DNA from: UBA4823 sp034436035 | GTDB lineage: Bacteria; Chloroflexota; Anaerolineae; Anaerolineales; UBA4823 | Direction of reading: 5' to 3' | Assembly: GCA_034436035.1 (NCBI GenBank) | Contig: DAOTVW010000150.1 | Span: forward strand, 1 to 18,034 | Length of the DNA: 18,034 bases | In this document: positions 6,921 to 14,312 of the stretch, piece after piece | Numbering within the stretch: the stretch's first letter is position 1 | Layout of the letters: the number at the start of each line of letters is the position of its first letter | Made by a program: the position numbers and the translations under genes | Notes under the pieces: generated by a model | Databases searched by the model: none | Told to the model about the DNA's origin: nothing | What the model saw: the letters and a program-made list of their open reading frames with translations, nothing else

Positions 6921-8796
6921 ACATCGTCCCATTTTGGTTACCGGTGCGCATCGAACCAGCACATCTTGGGTGGGCAAGATGCTCTGTGCGAGTGGAGAAG
7001 CAGCCTATATCAGCGAACCACTGAACGTGTGGCATCGCCCTGGGGTTTTTGGCGCGCCAATAGCGCATTGGTATACCTATATTTGTCGGGATAATGAGGA
7101 TGTCTATCTGCCGGCATATCAGCAGTTGCTTTCATTACGTTATCATTGGTTGGAAGAGGTTCGTTCCATACGCTCGCGCAAAGATTTTCTACGAATGTTG
7201 CGCGATGGCGGCATCTTTTTGCGTGGCAGAATATTTCACCAGAGACCATTGCTTAAGGATCCATTTGCTGTCTTTTCTATTCCGTGGTTTATCGAGCGGT
7301 TAGATTGTCGGGTTGTTGTCACGGTGCGTCATCCGCTTGGTTTTACCAGCAGCCTTAAAAGACTGAATTGGCAATTCGATATGGCGGATCTATTAGCGCA
7401 ACCCTATTTGTTGCGCGATGGATTAGATATGTATCAATCGGAAATGCAGCGGCTGTTGGAAACTCCCACTGATATCATTGGGCAAGCGGCATTGCTTTGG
7501 CAGATGGTCTATGGATGGGTTGCAGCACTTCAAGAACGCGGATATCCCCTCATTATTGTGCGCCATGAGGATTTATCTTTGCAACCTGTTGATGGCTTTC
7601 GGGAGTTATACCAGCAATTAGATTTGAAATTTACCGAGAAAGCACGTCAAACCATTCTCGCAACGAGCAGCGCTGATAATCCCAAAGAATTATCGAGCGC
7701 GAAACGTCATTCTGTGCGGTTAGACAGCCGATCGAATTTAGCTAATTGGCGGAAGCGCTTGAGCGTGGACGAGGTAGAACGGATATACCAGTTAACGGGA
7801 GATGTTGTGAAGATATTTTATGGGGAAGAAAGCTGGGAGAATGACCTCAACCCTGATCCAGCTCCCATCGGGGGCGAGGACAATGCTTTCACCACTAACC
7901 GCTCTCCGGTGGGCGGTAAGGAAAAGACCATCACACCCAACCCCTCTCCTGAGAAGGGAAAGGAAAAGGCTCTTAACCCCAACCCCTTACATTCAAACAG
8001 AGATACAGGTAATGGAACGCTTCCGCTGGTTTCGATCGTCACTCCATCCTTCAACCAAGCCCGTTTTTTGGAAGAAACCATTCAATCGGTTTTAAATCAA
8101 GATTACCCGAATATCGAATATATTATTATCGATGGCGGTTCTACAGACGGCAGTTTAGATATCATTCAACGTTATGCACAGCATCTTGCCTGGTGGGTCT
8201 CCGAAAAAGATAACGGTCAAACGGACGCCATCAATAAGGGATTTTCGCGAGCCGCTGGAGAGATTTTTGCATGGTTGAATTCGGATGATACCTACTTGCC
8301 AAATGCAGTTTCTGAAGCGGTTGCGTATTTGCTGAATCACCCAGAGGTGGGTATGGTATATGGAGACGCAAATTTGATCGATGAAGGTGGAAAGGTGGTA
8401 GGGAAATTCCCTGCCCGCCAGACGGATTATCCGCGTTTGCGCCGCGGCTATGTCCATATTCCACAACAAGCTGCCTTTTTCCGCGCCAATTTATGGCACC
8501 AAGTAGCCCCATTAGACCCTTCCTTTTTTTTCGCAATGGATTATGATTTATGGGTGCGGCTAGCGAAGATAGCACCGCTAATGTATGTGCCGCGCTTATG
8601 GGCAAATTTTCGTCTGCATGGCAGTGGCAAGACCATCGCTGCCGATGACCGATGCTGGCCAGAAATGCTGCGTGTGCATTATCGGGAGGGCGGAGCATGG
8701 CTGTCGCCGATTGTCATAAAAAGTGGCATTCGCCGAATCGCAGCTCCTTATTTGAATTGGAAACGGCGACGCATGATCAACAAATTCAGGACTTAG
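6895..8796 (+). CDS. Fusion protein: sulfotransferase domain + repeat linker + family 2 glycosyltransferase
   Basis: One uninterrupted frame of 633 residues with two complete enzymes. Residues 11-315 resemble PAPS-dependent sulfotransferases: the 5'-phosphosulfate loop GAHRTSTSW (17-25), the 3'-phosphate site VRHPLGFTSSLK (144-155), and NWRKRLS (284-290) near the end. Residues 318-365 are a low-complexity linker of 14-residue repeats. Residues 377-575 are a GT2 domain with LVSIVTPSFNQ, IIDGGSTDGS, WLNSDD (Asp463-Asp464) and FAMDYDLW (546-553). Sulfotransferases move sulfate from PAPS to a hydroxyl or amine, while the GT2 half adds a sugar. Together they could add and sulfate a residue in one complex (inference). 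The first ATG at 6895 overlaps the previous gene by 26 bases. ATG 6913 (residue 7, MDEHRPILVTG) overlaps by only 8 and may be the real start. The linker has no in-frame ATG for separate translation of the GT2 half. Confidence 0.82.
   Translation: MVNQRIMDEHRPILVTGAHRTSTSWVGKMLCASGEAAYISEPLNVWHRPGVFGAPIAHWYTYICRDNEDVYLPAYQQLLSLRYHWLEEVRSIRSRKDFLRMLRDGGIFLRGRIFHQRPLLKDPFAVFSIPWFIERLDCRVVVTVRHPLGFTSSLKRLNWQFDMADLLAQPYLLRDGLDMYQSEMQRLLETPTDIIGQAALLWQMVYGWVAALQERGYPLIIVRHEDLSLQPVDGFRELYQQLDLKFTEKARQTILATSSADNPKELSSAKRHSVRLDSRSNLANWRKRLSVDEVERIYQLTGDVVKIFYGEESWENDLNPDPAPIGGEDNAFTTNRSPVGGKEKTITPNPSPEKGKEKALNPNPLHSNRDTGNGTLPLVSIVTPSFNQARFLEETIQSVLNQDYPNIEYIIIDGGSTDGSLDIIQRYAQHLAWWVSEKDNGQTDAINKGFSRAAGEIFAWLNSDDTYLPNAVSEAVAYLLNHPEVGMVYGDANLIDEGGKVVGKFPARQTDYPRLRRGYVHIPQQAAFFRANLWHQVAPLDPSFFFAMDYDLWVRLAKIAPLMYVPRLWANFRLHGSGKTIAADDRCWPEMLRVHYREGGAWLSPIVIKSGIRRIAAPYLNWKRRRMINKFRT
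7846..7989 (+). repeat. In-frame 42-bp tandem repeat forming an interdomain linker (3.4 copies)
   Basis: Units at 7846-7887, 7888-7929 and 7930-7971, plus a partial fourth at 7972-7989. Each encodes 14 residues of the pattern (L/F/I)(N/T)xNP(S/A)Px(G/K)G(K/E)EK(A/T). By hand count units 2 and 3 match at 29 of 42 bases and units 1 and 2 at 24 of 42. Unit 3 contains CCCCTCTC-CT-GAGAAGGG, a near-perfect hairpin. The core ACCCCAACCCC/CTCTCC resembles GC-rich REP-type palindromic repeats that are usually intergenic and that translate as TPNPSP-like peptides (recollection, not a database result). Confidence 0.75.
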
Positions 8797-8800
8797 TAAA

Positions 8801-9349
8801 TTGGAGATAAAACCCACTAAATTAGCCGGCGTTTTACTTATTGAACCAGAAATATACCGCGATATGCGCGGTTCCTTTCTGGAAATGTTTCATAGCCAGA
8901 AGTTTAGCGCTGCAGGCTTACCAGATCACTTTGTGCAAGATAATTATTCCACTTCTTGCCAAGGAACTTTGCGCGGTTTGCATTATCAAATCCGCCAAGC
9001 CCAGGGCAAACTTGTCCAAGCGGTGGTGGGAGAGATCTTTGATGTGGCTGTAGACCTGCGGCGCAGTTCACCTCATTTTGGAAAGTGGATTGGAGTAAGG
9101 CTTAATCCCGAAAACAGGCATCAATTGTGGATACCGCCAGGATTTGCCCATGGATTTTATGTGCTGAGTGAGCACGCCGAGGTATTATATAAAGTGACCG
9201 ATTATTATGCGCCTGAATGGGAACGAACCTTGCTTTGGAACGATCCTCAATTGGGAATCTCTTGGCCATTGTTAGAGGGCAAACCGCTGTTGCTGTCCGA
9301 AAAAGATGCCAAAGGGAAACTCTTTTCAGAGGCGGAGGTTTTCCCATAA
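8801..9349 (+). CDS. rmlC: dTDP-4-dehydrorhamnose 3,5-epimerase
   Basis: Third step of dTDP-L-rhamnose synthesis: epimerises dTDP-4-keto-6-deoxyglucose at C3 and C5. The 182-residue cupin has the family's usual length. Recognised blocks: YRDMRGSFLE (19-28), FVQDNYSTS (44-52), GTLRGLHYQ (55-63) with the catalytic His61, Lys70, FDVAVDLRRSSPHFGKW (80-96), WIPPGFAHGF (110-119) and YKVTDYYAPEWER (130-142), with Tyr130 and Asp169 as likely active-site partners by family pattern. The start is TTG at 8801: an in-frame TGA lies at 8774-8776, there is no ATG or GTG between, AGGA sits at 8788-8791, and the protein begins exactly where RmlC proteins normally do. It follows the fusion gene by 4 bases and is separated from rmlB by a 528-base gap. 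Confidence 0.95.
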   Translation: MEIKPTKLAGVLLIEPEIYRDMRGSFLEMFHSQKFSAAGLPDHFVQDNYSTSCQGTLRGLHYQIRQAQGKLVQAVVGEIFDVAVDLRRSSPHFGKWIGVRLNPENRHQLWIPPGFAHGFYVLSEHAEVLYKVTDYYAPEWERTLLWNDPQLGISWPLLEGKPLLLSEKDAKGKLFSEAEVFP

Positions 9350-9553
9350 AGGGGAGGTCACTTCAGTAGCAGCGAATGCTCCTATTTATAAAATAATATA
9401 GACGGGATTTACAAGGTGAACAAGATTGTTTTCATTGAAAGGGGTTGGTTACGCGGAGTTTACGCTGAACACAGCGAATAATTTATATAATTACCTACTA
9501 CCACCAATTGCGCTGGCAATTTGCTGAGAAAACCGTCCACGAAGGCGCAACGA

Positions 9554-9590
9554 ATAAACGAAATACGGCGCTATTTGTGCATTCGTTTAT
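9554..9590. repeat. Inverted repeat, 9-bp arms
   Basis: ATAAACGAA at 9554-9562 and its exact complement TTCGTTTAT at 9582-9590 are separated by 19 bases. No T-run follows, so it does not look like a terminator. It may be part of a degraded dispersed repeat. Confidence 0.5.
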
Positions 9591-9618
9591 GAATAGTTTG
9601 CTATCACACACTAAGCCT

Positions 9619-9643
9619 ATGACATGATGTTGTACGATGTCAT
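9619..9643. repeat. Inverted repeat, 7-bp arms
   Basis: ATGACAT at 9619-9625 and ATGTCAT at 9637-9643 are perfect complements around an 11-base centre. It could be an operator-like dyad or a piece of a decayed repeat. It is far (about 235 bases) from the next start codon. Confidence 0.4.
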
Positions 9644-9663
9644 TTCCCCTTCGCTTGCCACTT

Positions 9664-9681
9664 TTCGGCAGTATAGCCGAA
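9664..9681. repeat. Short perfect hairpin
   Basis: TTCGGC and GCCGAA pair exactly around the six-base loop AGTATA. There is no T-tract on either strand, so it is not a typical intrinsic terminator. Confidence 0.45.
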
Positions 9682-9811
9682 TCTCAGCCTGATCCGAGCG
9701 GGGAGAAAATGGCTATGATTGGTGTAAGCGTATTTAGTTAATGACGCATTTGCAGTATTGCGATTGCTTCTGCCGTAACAAACACTCATGGCAAGGCCTT
9801 CAACGATTGCA

Positions 9812-9841
9812 TTCATGTTTCAATGGATTTCACGATAAAAT
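9812..9841 (+). promoter_or_regulatory. Weak promoter candidate ahead of rmlB
   Basis: TTCATG at 9812-9817, an 18-base spacer and TAAAAT at 9836-9841. The -10 matches five of six bases and the -35 only three. A second TAAAAT at 9857-9862 has no partner. Position, 37 bases before the rmlB start, is suitable, and the long gap makes a local promoter likely, but the sequence match is poor. Confidence 0.25.
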
Positions 9842-9877
9842 AGGTGCCTAATCGATTAAAATCTAAGAGATAACCTT

Positions 9878-10960
9878 ATGAAAAATATTCTCATTACCGG
9901 CGGTGCGGGTTTTATTGGCAGTAACTTTGTGCGCTTCCTGCTTCGCAATGAACCACAAGTGCGGATTGTCAACCTTGATGCGCTCACTTATGCCGGCAGT
10001 CTGGAAAACCTGACCCATTTGCCCGATCCAAACCGCTATGTTTTCGTTCAAGGAAATATCTGCGACGAAAGGCTGGTTCAGCAGTTATTCACCGAATATG
10101 ACATCGACACGGTAGTGCATTTTGCTGCAGAATCCCATGTAGACCGCTCGATATTGGATCCCAATTCTTTTATTGAAACGAACATTCGCGGCACGTTTAT
10201 CTTGTTGGAAGCCGCGCGGCATGCTTGGCTTGCGGAAAAACAAAATCTTGGGCAAGTCCGCTTTCATCATATTTCCACCGATGAAGTTTTTGGTTCATTA
10301 GGGCGGGATGATCCGCCGTTTTCTGAGACTACACCCTATGCACCCAATTCACCCTATGCCGCTTCCAAAGCAGCTAGCGATCATTTGGTTCGTGCGTATG
10401 GACATACCTATGGTTTACCCTATACGTTAACCAATTGCAGTAACAATTATGGTCCTTATCAATTTCCGGAAAAGTTGATTCCCTTAATGATTTTGAATGC
10501 AGTAGAAGGGAAACCTTTGCCGGTCTACGGGGATGGGCAGCAGGTGCGCGACTGGTTGTATGTGGAAGATCATTGTGAGGCAATCTGGCTTGTTTTGCGG
10601 AACGGACAGCCTGGCGAAACCTTTAATATTGGGGGGGCTAATCAGCCAGCTAACCTGACTGTGGTGGAAACGATTTGTGATATTTTAGATGAACTCCAGC
10701 CGGATTCACCTTTTATCCCTCACAGAAAATTGATCCAATTCGTGGCCGACCGGCCGGGGCATGACCGCCGTTACGCAATGGATATCTCTAAAATCCGAAA
10801 CACCCTTGGATGGCAACCCCGGCATGATTTACGGGAAGGGTTATACCTGACGGTAAAATGGTATCTAAACCACCCAGAGTGGGTAGAGGCGATCCGAAAG
10901 CGGGGTGATTATCAAGAATGGCTGCGCAAGAATTATCAACAGAGAGGAGGTAATGAATGA
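9878..10960 (+). CDS. rmlB: dTDP-glucose 4,6-dehydratase
   Basis: Second step of dTDP-L-rhamnose synthesis: converts dTDP-glucose to dTDP-4-keto-6-deoxyglucose using bound NAD. The 360-residue extended SDR is full length. Seen: GGAGFIG (8-14), LDALTYAG (33-40), HFAAESHVDRS (81-91), STDEVFG (133-139) with the Thr134-Asp135-Glu136 triad typical of dehydratases, Tyr160 and Lys164 (YAASK), TNCSNNYGPYQFPEKLIP (185-202) and RDWLYVEDH (224-232). AGAG lies eight bases before the ATG. Its TGA overlaps the start of rmlA by 4 bases (ATGA), and a very strong ribosome-binding site for rmlA lies inside its last codons. Confidence 0.97.
   Translation: MKNILITGGAGFIGSNFVRFLLRNEPQVRIVNLDALTYAGSLENLTHLPDPNRYVFVQGNICDERLVQQLFTEYDIDTVVHFAAESHVDRSILDPNSFIETNIRGTFILLEAARHAWLAEKQNLGQVRFHHISTDEVFGSLGRDDPPFSETTPYAPNSPYAASKAASDHLVRAYGHTYGLPYTLTNCSNNYGPYQFPEKLIPLMILNAVEGKPLPVYGDGQQVRDWLYVEDHCEAIWLVLRNGQPGETFNIGGANQPANLTVVETICDILDELQPDSPFIPHRKLIQFVADRPGHDRRYAMDISKIRNTLGWQPRHDLREGLYLTVKWYLNHPEWVEAIRKRGDYQEWLRKNYQQRGGNE
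10946..10950 (+). promoter_or_regulatory. Strong Shine-Dalgarno for rmlA inside the end of rmlB
   Basis: GGAGG, within AGAGAGGAGG, ends six bases before the rmlA ATG at 10957. It is the best ribosome-binding site I see in the window and fixes the rmlA start in the ATGA overlap. Confidence 0.8.
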
Positions 10961-11823
10961 AAGGGATAATCCTGGCTGGTGGTAAAGGGACACGCCTTTA
11001 TCCACTTACGATTAGTCTAAGTAAACAGCTCCTTCCTGTTTATGATAAACCGATGATTTATTATCCCTTGACGATGCTGATGCTGGCGGATATCCGTGAA
11101 ATGTTAATCATCAGCACGCCAGAAGCCTTGCCGCAATTTCAGGGGTTGTTAGAAGATGGCAGTCAGTGGGGATTGAGAATTGAATACGCAGCACAAGCCG
11201 AACCACGTGGGCTGGCTGATGCATTCCTGATTCAGCCGCAATTTTATGTAGGATCGCCGGTCTGCTTGATTTTGGGTGACAATATTTTCTTTGGACATGG
11301 GCTTACCGAACAATTGCAACAAGCTGCCCAATTACAAAAGGGAGCGTTGATATTTGCCTATGCTGTACGCGATCCTCAGCGTTATGGGGTAGTGGAGTTT
11401 GACCAAAACGGTCGTGCATTGAGTATTGAAGAAAAACCGCAACATCCCCGCTCCTCATTTGCCGTGCCGGGTATGTATTTTTACGACCAGCAGGTTTACA
11501 ACCTGGCTCAGCAACTAAAACCATCACCCCGTGGAGAATTGGAAATCACAGACCTAAACCGTCTATATTTACAGCGTGGGGAGTTACGGGTCGAAGTGCT
11601 GGGACGTGGCATTGCCTGGCTTGACGCCGGCACCCATGAATCACTCCTGCAGGCGGCAAACTTTGTCCAAACCGTTGAAGAACGACAAGGGATGATGATT
11701 GCCTGTCCAGAAGAGATTGCCTATCGCAAAGGATTTATTGATAAAGCACAATTGCTTATGTTGGCGAAAAAAATCAATAATGCCTATGGAGCGTATTTGG
11801 AACGATTAGCTGAAGGCGTATAA
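10957..11823 (+). CDS. rmlA: Glucose-1-phosphate thymidylyltransferase
   Basis: First step of dTDP-L-rhamnose synthesis: joins dTTP and glucose-1-phosphate to dTDP-glucose, releasing pyrophosphate. The protein is 288 residues, the usual length. Seen: the nucleotide loop LAGGKGTRLYPLT (6-18) with Arg13, SKQLLPVYDKPMIYYPL (22-38), LGDNIF (106-111) with the metal-binding Asp108, IEEKP (157-161), PGMYFYD (171-177), GELEITDLN (193-201) and WLDAGTHESLLQA (221-233) with the second metal-binding Asp223. The start is set by GGAGG upstream and overlaps the rmlB stop. The enzyme is normally feedback-inhibited by dTDP-rhamnose (family knowledge). A 53-base gap without a clear promoter separates it from rmlD. 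Confidence 0.97.
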   Translation: MKGIILAGGKGTRLYPLTISLSKQLLPVYDKPMIYYPLTMLMLADIREMLIISTPEALPQFQGLLEDGSQWGLRIEYAAQAEPRGLADAFLIQPQFYVGSPVCLILGDNIFFGHGLTEQLQQAAQLQKGALIFAYAVRDPQRYGVVEFDQNGRALSIEEKPQHPRSSFAVPGMYFYDQQVYNLAQQLKPSPRGELEITDLNRLYLQRGELRVEVLGRGIAWLDAGTHESLLQAANFVQTVEERQGMMIACPEEIAYRKGFIDKAQLLMLAKKINNAYGAYLERLAEGV

Positions 11824-11876
11824 AGAGCATCATTTTCTTAAAACTTTAAATAAGATCACAAAGACTTACTGTAAAT

Positions 11877-12764
11877 ATGAAAATTTTAGTTTTCGGTAAA
11901 ATCGGTCAATTGGGTTGGGAATTACAGCGCTCCCTGGCTCCACTAGGTGAAGTGATTGCGGTGGATTATCCGCAAATCGACCTCCGTAACCCTCAAACCG
12001 TACGGGATTGGATCCTACCAGGCTCACCCGATGTGATTATTAATGCCACTGCCTACACTGCGGTTGACCGTGCCGAAAGCGAACCACAACTGGCAATGGC
12101 GATCAATGCAGATTCTGTGCGAACGATGGCCGAGGAAGCACAAAAGGCTAAAGCAGCATTGATTCACTTTTCCACCGATTACGTCTTTGATGGGCAGAAA
12201 GGCAGTCCTTATATCGAGACCGATTCACCAAACCCGCTGAGTGTATATGGGAAAACGAAGCTGGCAGGGGAGCGTCATATTGAAGATGTGGGTGGTAGCT
12301 ACCTAATACTCCGCACCAGTTGGGTATATTCACTGCGGCGGGAGAGCTTTGTCACCAAAGTCTTGGAATGGGCGCGCCAGCAGGAAGTATTGAAAATTGT
12401 CGATGACCAGGTCAGCAGTCCCACCTGGGCGCGCATGCTGGCGGAGGTGACTGCTTTGCTACTTGCCCGAGCACACGATAATTTATTCACCTGGATTGGC
12501 GAACGAAGTGGGATTTACCACTTAGCAGGGAGTGGCGCTTGCAGTCGTTATGAGTGGGCACAAGCGATTCTGGAAAATGACCCTCAACCCGAAAGCCGTT
12601 TGGCGCGCGAAATTTTACCCACAAAAACGGTTGATTTCCCTACACCGGCACAACGCCCACTCTATTCTGCCTTAAATTGCGAGAAGTTCAGCAAGGTGTT
12701 TGGATTAACCTTGCCTCACTGGCGGGACGCGTTAAAGCTGGCAATGGAAGAGTTGGGGAAATAA
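11877..12764 (+). CDS. rmlD: dTDP-4-dehydrorhamnose reductase
   Basis: Last step of dTDP-L-rhamnose synthesis: reduces dTDP-4-keto-L-rhamnose with NAD(P)H. The 295-residue extended SDR is full length. The nucleotide loop is GKIGQLG (7-13), keeping all three glycines. DVIINATAYTAVDRAE (52-67), STDYVFDG (99-106), Tyr124 and Lys128 (YGKTK), LRTSWVYS (145-152), DDQVSSPTW (176-184) and the C-terminal RPLYSALNCEKF (260-271) all match the family. The ATG lacks a strong Shine-Dalgarno sequence, but there is no better alternative and the Rossmann strand begins at residue 2. With rmlC, rmlB and rmlA it completes the pathway inside the window. Confidence 0.95.
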   Translation: MKILVFGKIGQLGWELQRSLAPLGEVIAVDYPQIDLRNPQTVRDWILPGSPDVIINATAYTAVDRAESEPQLAMAINADSVRTMAEEAQKAKAALIHFSTDYVFDGQKGSPYIETDSPNPLSVYGKTKLAGERHIEDVGGSYLILRTSWVYSLRRESFVTKVLEWARQQEVLKIVDDQVSSPTWARMLAEVTALLLARAHDNLFTWIGERSGIYHLAGSGACSRYEWAQAILENDPQPESRLAREILPTKTVDFPTPAQRPLYSALNCEKFSKVFGLTLPHWRDALKLAMEELGK

Positions 12765-12811
12765 GCGTCTTTTAAGTGTTTTTATCCATATTCAAATTCA
12801 ATAGAGATATC

Positions 12812-14239
12812 ATGGTTCCCCTAAAAAACTTATTTCGAAATACGGATCGGTATGAATATATACTGATCATGTTTTTATTGATCTGGGGTTTATGGATTTT
12901 TCGCAGTGCCTCATGGTTAATAACCGAAATGTCAAACCCTGCCATGAATATAAAACGAATAGTAATAGGATGCAGTATTGCCATTATATCTGGAGCGGGT
13001 GGGGCTTTTCTTCTATTCTTATCGAAAAAAGTGTGCAACACCTGGGTACTACCCATTATAATCTTTTCAATTGCGTTCTTGATCCGTTTGGGATATATAA
13101 TCTTGATCCCCACTCGACCACAGTTAGACTTTTTAGTATATCATACGATGGCTCTTCAATTTTCCGGCGGTGATTTTCATTCATTCTACGCACGCCCGAT
13201 GGGCTATCCCTTACTCTTATCCATGTTGTACCGTTTATATCCTGCTCCGGTAATGGGTCGCATCCTCAATGTGATATTTTCTACTTTCACAGTGGTTCTT
13301 GTTTATCAAATTGGCCGCGCTGTAGAAAATAAATCACTAGGATTGACAGCTGCGTTTCTCCTCGCAGTATATCCAGCCGACATCATGATGACGAGTGTGC
13401 TTGCGACAGAACCAGCTGCAACGTTTTTCCTCACCTTTGCTTTATTTGGGCTAATACAGGTACTATCTCAACCTCGTTTGAGTTTGACTATTTCATTGAT
13501 AGGATTGATGTTAGCTTTCGCCGTCATCTTACGCACAGCTTTCTTGATTTACCCCATAGGGTTTGCTTTAGCAACTGGTTGGTTTGAACGCCAAAACAAA
13601 AAGATGATGTTTTATAAATTATCCGCATTTATGTTGAGTTGTCTAATTGTGATCTTCATATTTTTGGTTATTTGTGCTCATCTGGTTGGTTCTTTTTCTT
13701 TGAAACCCCTTTCATCCAATGTAAGTTATTTCCCTTTTTTGTCTGGAACTGGCGAAATAGTTAATGTCACCTTTGCAAAAGATAGTAAAATGTATTTTAG
13801 CTGGCCAGAGAAAGAACGAGAGAGGCTAGCAATAAAAACTGCTTTTAACCGTATTTATTTAAATCCACTCCGATTTATGAAAATTGCGGGGAAGAAAATA
13901 GATATCATGTTCAGTTCGGATGGATATGCACCGATGTGGTCTTTTTACACTCTGAAGACCCGTTTTACAAAGATACAACAGACTACATTGTGGCTGAGCT
14001 TTCGAATTTGGGCACAGCTCATGAAATTAATTATGCTCATTTTAGGAATATTGGGATTGGTATACCTGTGGCAAACCAAGCGAAGGCTTTTCTGGATATT
14101 AGTTTTTCTAGTCATTCTGACCGGATTACCTCATATTATTTTAGAGGCACAAGGACGTTATCGTCATCAGTTGAACCCCGAATTGGCCATTCTTGCTGCG
14201 GGAGGAGTGCAGATGTTATGGTGTAGATTTGGGGGATAA
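12812..14239 (+). CDS. Multi-span membrane glycosyltransferase, GT39-like
   Basis: A membrane protein of 475 residues, rich in hydrophobic segments. Features by position from ATG 12812: first span about 18-33, a loop with RPQLDFLVYH (102-111) carrying Asp106 where the superfamily keeps its catalytic acid, RPMGYPLLLS (128-137), VLATEPAATFF (196-206), a polar extracytoplasmic stretch at about 295-390 and a final EAQGRYRHQLNPEL (445-458), a pattern common near the C-terminus of GT39-type enzymes. Probable role: transfer from a polyprenyl-phosphate sugar outside the membrane. The frame extends up to a GTG at 12776, but ATG 12812 has AGAGA just upstream. The gene looks AT-richer than the rml genes. 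It is the third enzyme of this type in the window and is not obviously a duplicate of the other two. Confidence 0.68.
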   Translation: MVPLKNLFRNTDRYEYILIMFLLIWGLWIFRSASWLITEMSNPAMNIKRIVIGCSIAIISGAGGAFLLFLSKKVCNTWVLPIIIFSIAFLIRLGYIILIPTRPQLDFLVYHTMALQFSGGDFHSFYARPMGYPLLLSMLYRLYPAPVMGRILNVIFSTFTVVLVYQIGRAVENKSLGLTAAFLLAVYPADIMMTSVLATEPAATFFLTFALFGLIQVLSQPRLSLTISLIGLMLAFAVILRTAFLIYPIGFALATGWFERQNKKMMFYKLSAFMLSCLIVIFIFLVICAHLVGSFSLKPLSSNVSYFPFLSGTGEIVNVTFAKDSKMYFSWPEKERERLAIKTAFNRIYLNPLRFMKIAGKKIDIMFSSDGYAPMWSFYTLKTRFTKIQQTTLWLSFRIWAQLMKLIMLILGILGLVYLWQTKRRLFWILVFLVILTGLPHIILEAQGRYRHQLNPELAILAAGGVQMLWCRFGG

Positions 14240-14261
14240 GGGGGTATGAAATATCACATTA

Positions 14262-14290
14262 TTGACGATGTTTAAGTGCAATGCTACAAT
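14262..14290 (+). promoter_or_regulatory. Strong sigma-70 promoter for the exporter genes
   Basis: TTGACG at 14262-14267, a 17-base spacer and TACAAT at 14285-14290, preceded by TGC so that it is also an extended -10. Both boxes match consensus at five of six positions with ideal spacing. Transcription would begin near 14297. It lies between a gene stop (14239) and the Wzm-like gene and shows that the TTG at 14262 is not a start codon. Confidence 0.65.
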
Positions 14291-14312
14291 CGTGACTATG
14301 CTAAAAGCATCA

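Larger units (their letters stand above)
9350..9877. other. 528-base gap with inverted repeats, no convincing gene
   Basis: This stretch splits rmlC from rmlB. I find no open frame worth calling. It contains three inverted repeats (listed separately), AT-rich patches, and phrases such as CCACGAAGGCGCAACGAA (9538-9555) that resemble common dispersed intergenic repeats in environmental bacteria. A decayed mobile element or an old REP/MITE-like insertion would explain it, but I see no transposase fragment. A weak promoter candidate for rmlB lies at its right end. Confidence 0.6.

Noticed and set aside
7846..7989. CRISPR-like periodic repeat
   Set aside because: The units are contiguous, degenerate and in frame, with no unique spacers.
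7818..8081. Antisense open frame with repeated FSFP/GEG-like peptides
   Set aside because: It is the reverse translation of the 42-bp repeat and the GT2 coding sequence. The + strand carries clear catalytic motifs.
8231..8698. 155-codon antisense frame
   Set aside because: Lies wholly over the conserved GT2 domain on the + strand and shows no recognisable motif.
9350..9400. Terminator after rmlC
   Set aside because: Only a 4-bp stem (AGCA/TGCT) with no T-run was found, too weak to call.
9486..9491. TATAAT in the rmlC-rmlB gap
   Set aside because: The bases at the -35 position (about 9463-9468, CGCTGA) do not match, and it is nearly 390 bases from the rmlB start in an AT-rich patch.
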